The translations under genes were made by a program, and so were the position numbers. 64,000 bases of DNA. Source: Fidelibacterota bacterium (lineage in GTDB: Bacteria; Fidelibacterota; UBA8477; JABMPR01). Of this stretch, positions 62,601-64,000 are shown piece after piece. Within the stretch, counting starts at the first letter, position 1; the number at the start of each line of letters is the position of its first letter. The stretch is from the NCBI GenBank assembly GCA_018650445.1, contig JABIFX010000203.1, positions 1 to 64,000 on the forward strand. The letters are read 5' to 3'. The notes below the pieces were generated by a model, which worked only from the letters and a program-made list of their open reading frames with translations, ran no database searches and was not told where the DNA came from.

Positions 62601-64000
62601 GCCCAGAAGAATGGCCGGTAGATATCTACTCCGTGAGATCAGGAGCACTACTCTATCACCAGGACTCACATCATTGCCCTGAAGATATTGAGCAATATCA
62701 ATGGTCTGCTGGTAGACTGTTTGATAAGTGCAGCTCCCCTCCCCATCAGAAACTGCAACGCTTTCAGGCTGAACGGCACAGATCGCATCAAATGCTTCAA
62801 TGAGTGATTGGTGACTTGGTGGTTGCCTGTCGCCTCTCGAAAATGTATCCAGAATCAATTTTCTCTCAGCCACAGGGAGGAAGGAATGTTGGAATAGCGA
62901 GAGATCTGGATCGCTAACAAGCCTGTTGGCAATATGCTCAAGGCGTACTCCCAGATTTTCAATGTCCCATTTACTTAATCGATGTGGATCATATCCAAAT
63001 CGAAGACGAATCCTATTCTCTGGAAAAATTGAGACCTCGAGGGTGTAGTGTGTTTGCTCATGAATAGCATAAGTGTCCGCCTTTATGCCAGGAAGAAATT
63101 CCTTATTCTCATCATTCCCATCCTGTCCACCCTCAAATACAAGGATATGTTGCAGAAGATCCTTACCAGCTTCTGTATAAGTTTGAATGTCGGCCAGCGG
63201 TAAATATTGATGTTCGTTGATCTCGGCAAATCCAGCTCTGGACTGTTGTAGCAAGTCAGCAAAACTATTGTCGCCAATTTTTACTCTGAAAGGAACCGTA
63301 TTAATAAAGAGGCCAAGCATATATTTTGTACCCTGAAGCTCAACGGGTCGACCATTGATCGTTACTCCATAAACCACATCATTTCTATTTGTCAGGTAAG
63401 AGAGCAGGACACCCCATATTGAAAGCATCACCTGATTCTGTGTTACACCAAACTCTCGGGCAATGCCTTCGATTTTCTGCGTCAATGATGTCCCAAATCG
63501 GATCGAGTGCTGCTCCAACTGAGCTCCAGGGGCAATTGATCCAGCTGTTGATGGGATCTCACATTTCCCTTTGTATCCAGACAGATAGGTCTTCCAGAAT
63601 TTCTTATCCGAACTGAAATCTCGATCCTTCCACCATGCCAAATACCTGGCGTATGACGGAACAGCTTTCAGGACAGGTGATTCATTATTCTGACGGGCGC
63701 GGTAGAACTCATAGAGATCATGATGCAGGATGGGGAAGCTCAGACCATCCATTAACAGGTGATGAAAGCTGATGATCAGCTCATAGGTATTGGCAGAAGT
63801 TCTGATTAGATGGCTTCTGAACAGATTCCCCTTAGAAAAATCACACCCCTGTTTGAGATCTTCACTCATCAACCTTTCGATCTCATGATCTTGAAACTGG
63901 GTCTGCTGATCTGACAGATCGGTGAACTTCCACAGACTTTTCTTTTGCTTGAGGAATACCATGAGAGGTTGTGGGACATTCCTGGTTGTCACAATTGTTC
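56670..64000 (-). CDS. Two-module NRPS with C-terminal acyl-ACP-reductase-like domain (N-terminus outside window)
   Basis: At least 2440 residues; the frame is open to the window edge. Domains in track numbering: C1 (HHLLMDG at 77), A1 (TSGSTGKPKG at 542, YGPTETTIW, A10 SGKVDR), T1 (GGHSL at 923), C2 (HHIICDAS at 1126), A2 (TSGSTGVPKG at 1600, NAYGPTEFSV, NGKIDR), T2 (GGDSL at 1981), then about 390 residues with LTGLIPSATAYG, GHDVTAASV and a Rossmann motif GLGSVG (2213). This last part recalls cyanobacterial acyl-ACP reductases rather than the usual NRPS reductase or thioesterase. Reading the binding pockets by eye gives DILQLGVIW for A1 (glycine-like) and DAATMAAVC for A2 (aromatic-like). 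The product is perhaps a peptide aldehyde. No other NRPS gene is seen in the window. Confidence 0.85.
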   Translation of the reverse strand, partial: TIVTTRNVPQPLMVFLKQKKSLWKFTDLSDQQTQFQDHEIERLMSEDLKQGCDFSKGNLFRSHLIRTSANTYELIISFHHLLMDGLSFPILHHDLYEFYRARQNNESPVLKAVPSYARYLAWWKDRDFSSDKKFWKTYLSGYKGKCEIPSTAGSIAPGAQLEQHSIRFGTSLTQKIEGIAREFGVTQNQVMLSIWGVLLSYLTNRNDVVYGVTINGRPVELQGTKYMLGLFINTVPFRVKIGDNSFADLLQQSRAGFAEINEHQYLPLADIQTYTEAGKDLLQHILVFEGGQDGNDENKEFLPGIKADTYAIHEQTHYTLEVSIFPENRIRLRFGYDPHRLSKWDIENLGVRLEHIANRLVSDPDLSLFQHSFLPVAERKLILDTFSRGDRQPPSHQSLIEAFDAICAVQPESVAVSDGEGSCTYQTVYQQTIDIAQYLQGNDVSPGDRVVLLISRSRYLPAILLGVLRAGASYIPLSVTTPIARIQTILEDTEPTVILTDMELPDLVTSYPVIQLTDALSNSQRVQSIFPTIDPNDSAYIMFTSGSTGKPKGVEVTHRNLLSFFENMSHRFGLFNTDRLLALTTYTFDISGLELLGAMLNGIEIVISGDSSFLDPNSILRLITNRNCSAIQITPSHLAVLMESDNWEILKTLKVILVGGEALPKKLAGQLCQFSETRVMNVYGPTETTIWSTASEVTSDTVTIGQPLLNETAQVVNESGHIVPIGVQGDLLVGGAGVARGYWRDEQKTGAVFRDYDGEITGRYYRTGDIARWLPDGSLEYFGRNDNQIKIRGFRVELGEIEQKLSTIHGIDQAVVVYDSEQKLLHAFLAADGQDFRGSELLEQARLMLPVYMLPASYNRVEIFPLSTSGKVDRQALLKNMTQFEPEQTEMVPPQDDEEKLLTKIFEALFPGKAIGRNSDFFELGGHSLKAMALVSRIQKLAKIELPLLEVFNKPRLIDLAVSLRLAEESSAQPIPALDKQDRYEVSNAQKRFWILDQLEPEYGHLYLMGGVSILKGILDRDAFNKSFLELMTRHEVLRTSMTVIGGIPYQKVSNLDLIPISEYDFSTSSNGLDGRSSSEAATSSYQKALELVYQEMSQGFNLTKPPLWKLVLVRLEPDKHLLLLKIHHIICDASSITILEQEFSKLYEKYSQHKDEPVLKNIKIQQKDYSAWLNERIKKGVFKESEKHWKALFSQGVPAFDLTRDHSRSAKPSYAGDTVSISLPEHLKLKMMGLIHELSITPYTLYTAITSVLLGRLAQQEKMVLLCPVSGRVHASIENTVGLFLNTVPLVLSLELNKSFHDHVLHTRAVVENALLHSQYPFDRLVDVIENDRTVDRPPISGIMLTLNEETESNSALGALEVESVPLKMNSSRMDLSFELSITSKGAELSATYSKDLFNNDRVEAMLRQWVTIADAALDQPETRIATLPLLAEHEKKRILGWSMGPVVEQIDPLTICQLFDHVALKSNAIAIANGSTSISYSELRTISDQYAEGLSTHKDFVRQKPVAVLMDRTQDTIIAMLSIMKAGGIFLPLEKKEPVRRNQLILEASDVQLLIVDDQYANEYGDKYSIQKYSSIASLSGGALERETVQADDSAYLIFTSGSTGVPKGVLVSHDSFVNMINHQISRLEIGPDDVILQFASFAFDAALAETFQAICSGATLEIASDDIIADPVEFLQFIQTKSISVVTLPPAYLHTLERAPLGSLRLLMTAGDVPIIDDVEYYRSQHRYFNAYGPTEFSVCGSMQEVDKHSPLEGDIPMGQAVANCAIYVLDQNRQLLAPGVVGEIYLAGAGVSQGYINRELDNENWFLDDPFKVGWKMYRTGDLGVWDESGDLFFKGRSDFQVKIRGYRIDLGEIETALKRVENVRDAIVLDKEYGDGRKGLLAYLVGENSSGAEHIRECISHILPEYMIPSSFVFMDRFPLNVNGKIDRKVLVNIDPSFDIPIASDEIFSDLEKQCADIWQTVLEKKILTSREHFFKSGGDSLSAIQVTSLLSNALKRSVSVKTIFQYPTLSDFASHIGQPERSLAKTGISAAKMSTTVTSKHVVDIHDQPLETLVSEGRLAPLDSVALSYYSNAMIEGSDLTEESFLQLSDSGVHLRYHITMAHGVIGVIHLPRFSSSIYSDKQGLLSEILVAIELSQSLGASHISLTGLIPSATAYGHDIVELIKGADAKLPYITTGHDVTAASVLLAVEKMLATTGRRIDDLRVAFLGLGSVGKSVLELMLDRMPDLHEIMLADLFTNENAIELFGQEMIKKYPHFKKADIILSESGVSKRIYEADLIIGATNVPDLIDVQHLKKGCMIVDDSGPHCFSIDDAVERLTKSADILFTEGGVLISNSPFGVSAFLPDEMKKYLTQMGETPFGDFQVDRITGCVLSGLIDHCEKRERHLTGPVVVEDSRSQYFKLKSWEFQSAPLHAGSYELSEEQIETYMSIPDESG

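Overview
The window looks like part of the genome of a marine, polysaccharide-degrading bacterium of the FCB group. At least five secreted proteins end in the 'NYPNPFNP...GVYF' type of C-terminal sorting domain (type IX secretion or similar). There is also a PorV-like protein, a TonB receptor with an N-terminal carboxypeptidase-regulatory-like domain, and many lipoproteins. There is no recognisable SusD. This combination fits lineages such as Marinimicrobia, Calditrichota or Ignavibacteriota better than classical Bacteroidota, but I cannot place it further without a search.

Layout. 1-3.3 kb is a scarred left flank: a NUDIX hydrolase cut by the window edge, a broken small ORF, an IS3-family insertion sequence, and a tyrosine recombinase that has lost its N-terminus. 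At 3178-3300 lies a 123-bp sequence derived from the 3' half of tRNA-Leu(UAA), and a diverged direct copy of equal length lies at 56020-56142. Next to the second copy, on its outer side, is a second, frameshifted tyrosine recombinase. The 53 kb between the copies is a uronic-acid polysaccharide utilisation island, and every gene I call in it is on the minus strand. To the right, 56.67-64 kb holds most of a two-module nonribosomal peptide synthetase (NRPS) with an unusual C-terminal reductase-like domain.

Island, operon A (about 22.9 down to 6.4 kb). It runs LacI regulator, GH105, GH2, an Alginate_lyase-superfamily (PL38-like) lipoprotein, a DUF4861 lipoprotein, KduI, KduD, a plant-type glucuronokinase, a GalU-like uridylyltransferase, UxaC, a TRAP transporter (DctPQM), UxuB and a broken UxuA. 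This set handles glucuronate and unsaturated uronates. Its mannonate branch to 2-keto-3-deoxygluconate (KDG) is interrupted at UxuA, while the kinase/uridylyltransferase pair suggests a second route from glucuronate to UDP-glucuronate.

Island, operon B (about 53.1 down to 23.1 kb). It runs TonB receptor, a 773-aa secreted protein, PorV-like protein, outer-membrane barrel, two non-catalytic beta-helix proteins (493 and about 1825 aa), PL6 alginate lyase, PL5/PL38-like lyase, GntR regulator, an SDR likely to be a DEH (4-deoxy-L-erythro-5-hexoseulose uronate) reductase, PL17 oligoalginate lyase, MFS uronate transporter, KdgF, KDPG aldolase, KDG kinase, a pectate-lyase-3 beta-helix protein and a heparinase II/III-type lyase. 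Two further PL6 lyases (3.3-6.3 kb and 53.4-55.7 kb) stand alone. This is a complete alginate pathway: surface PL6 cleavage, PL17 release of the unsaturated monomer, KdgF linearisation, reduction to KDG, then phosphorylation and cleavage to pyruvate and glyceraldehyde-3-phosphate. Operon A also feeds KDG into the KdgK/KdgA found only in operon B.

Regulation. A palindromic TGTATGACA-type site occurs upstream of the TonB operon (twice) and of both stand-alone PL6 genes, and is a good candidate operator for the GntR/FadR-type regulator. A near-perfect 16-bp palindrome lies just upstream of lacI. All functional statements rest on reading the sequence and recalled family knowledge; no searches were run.
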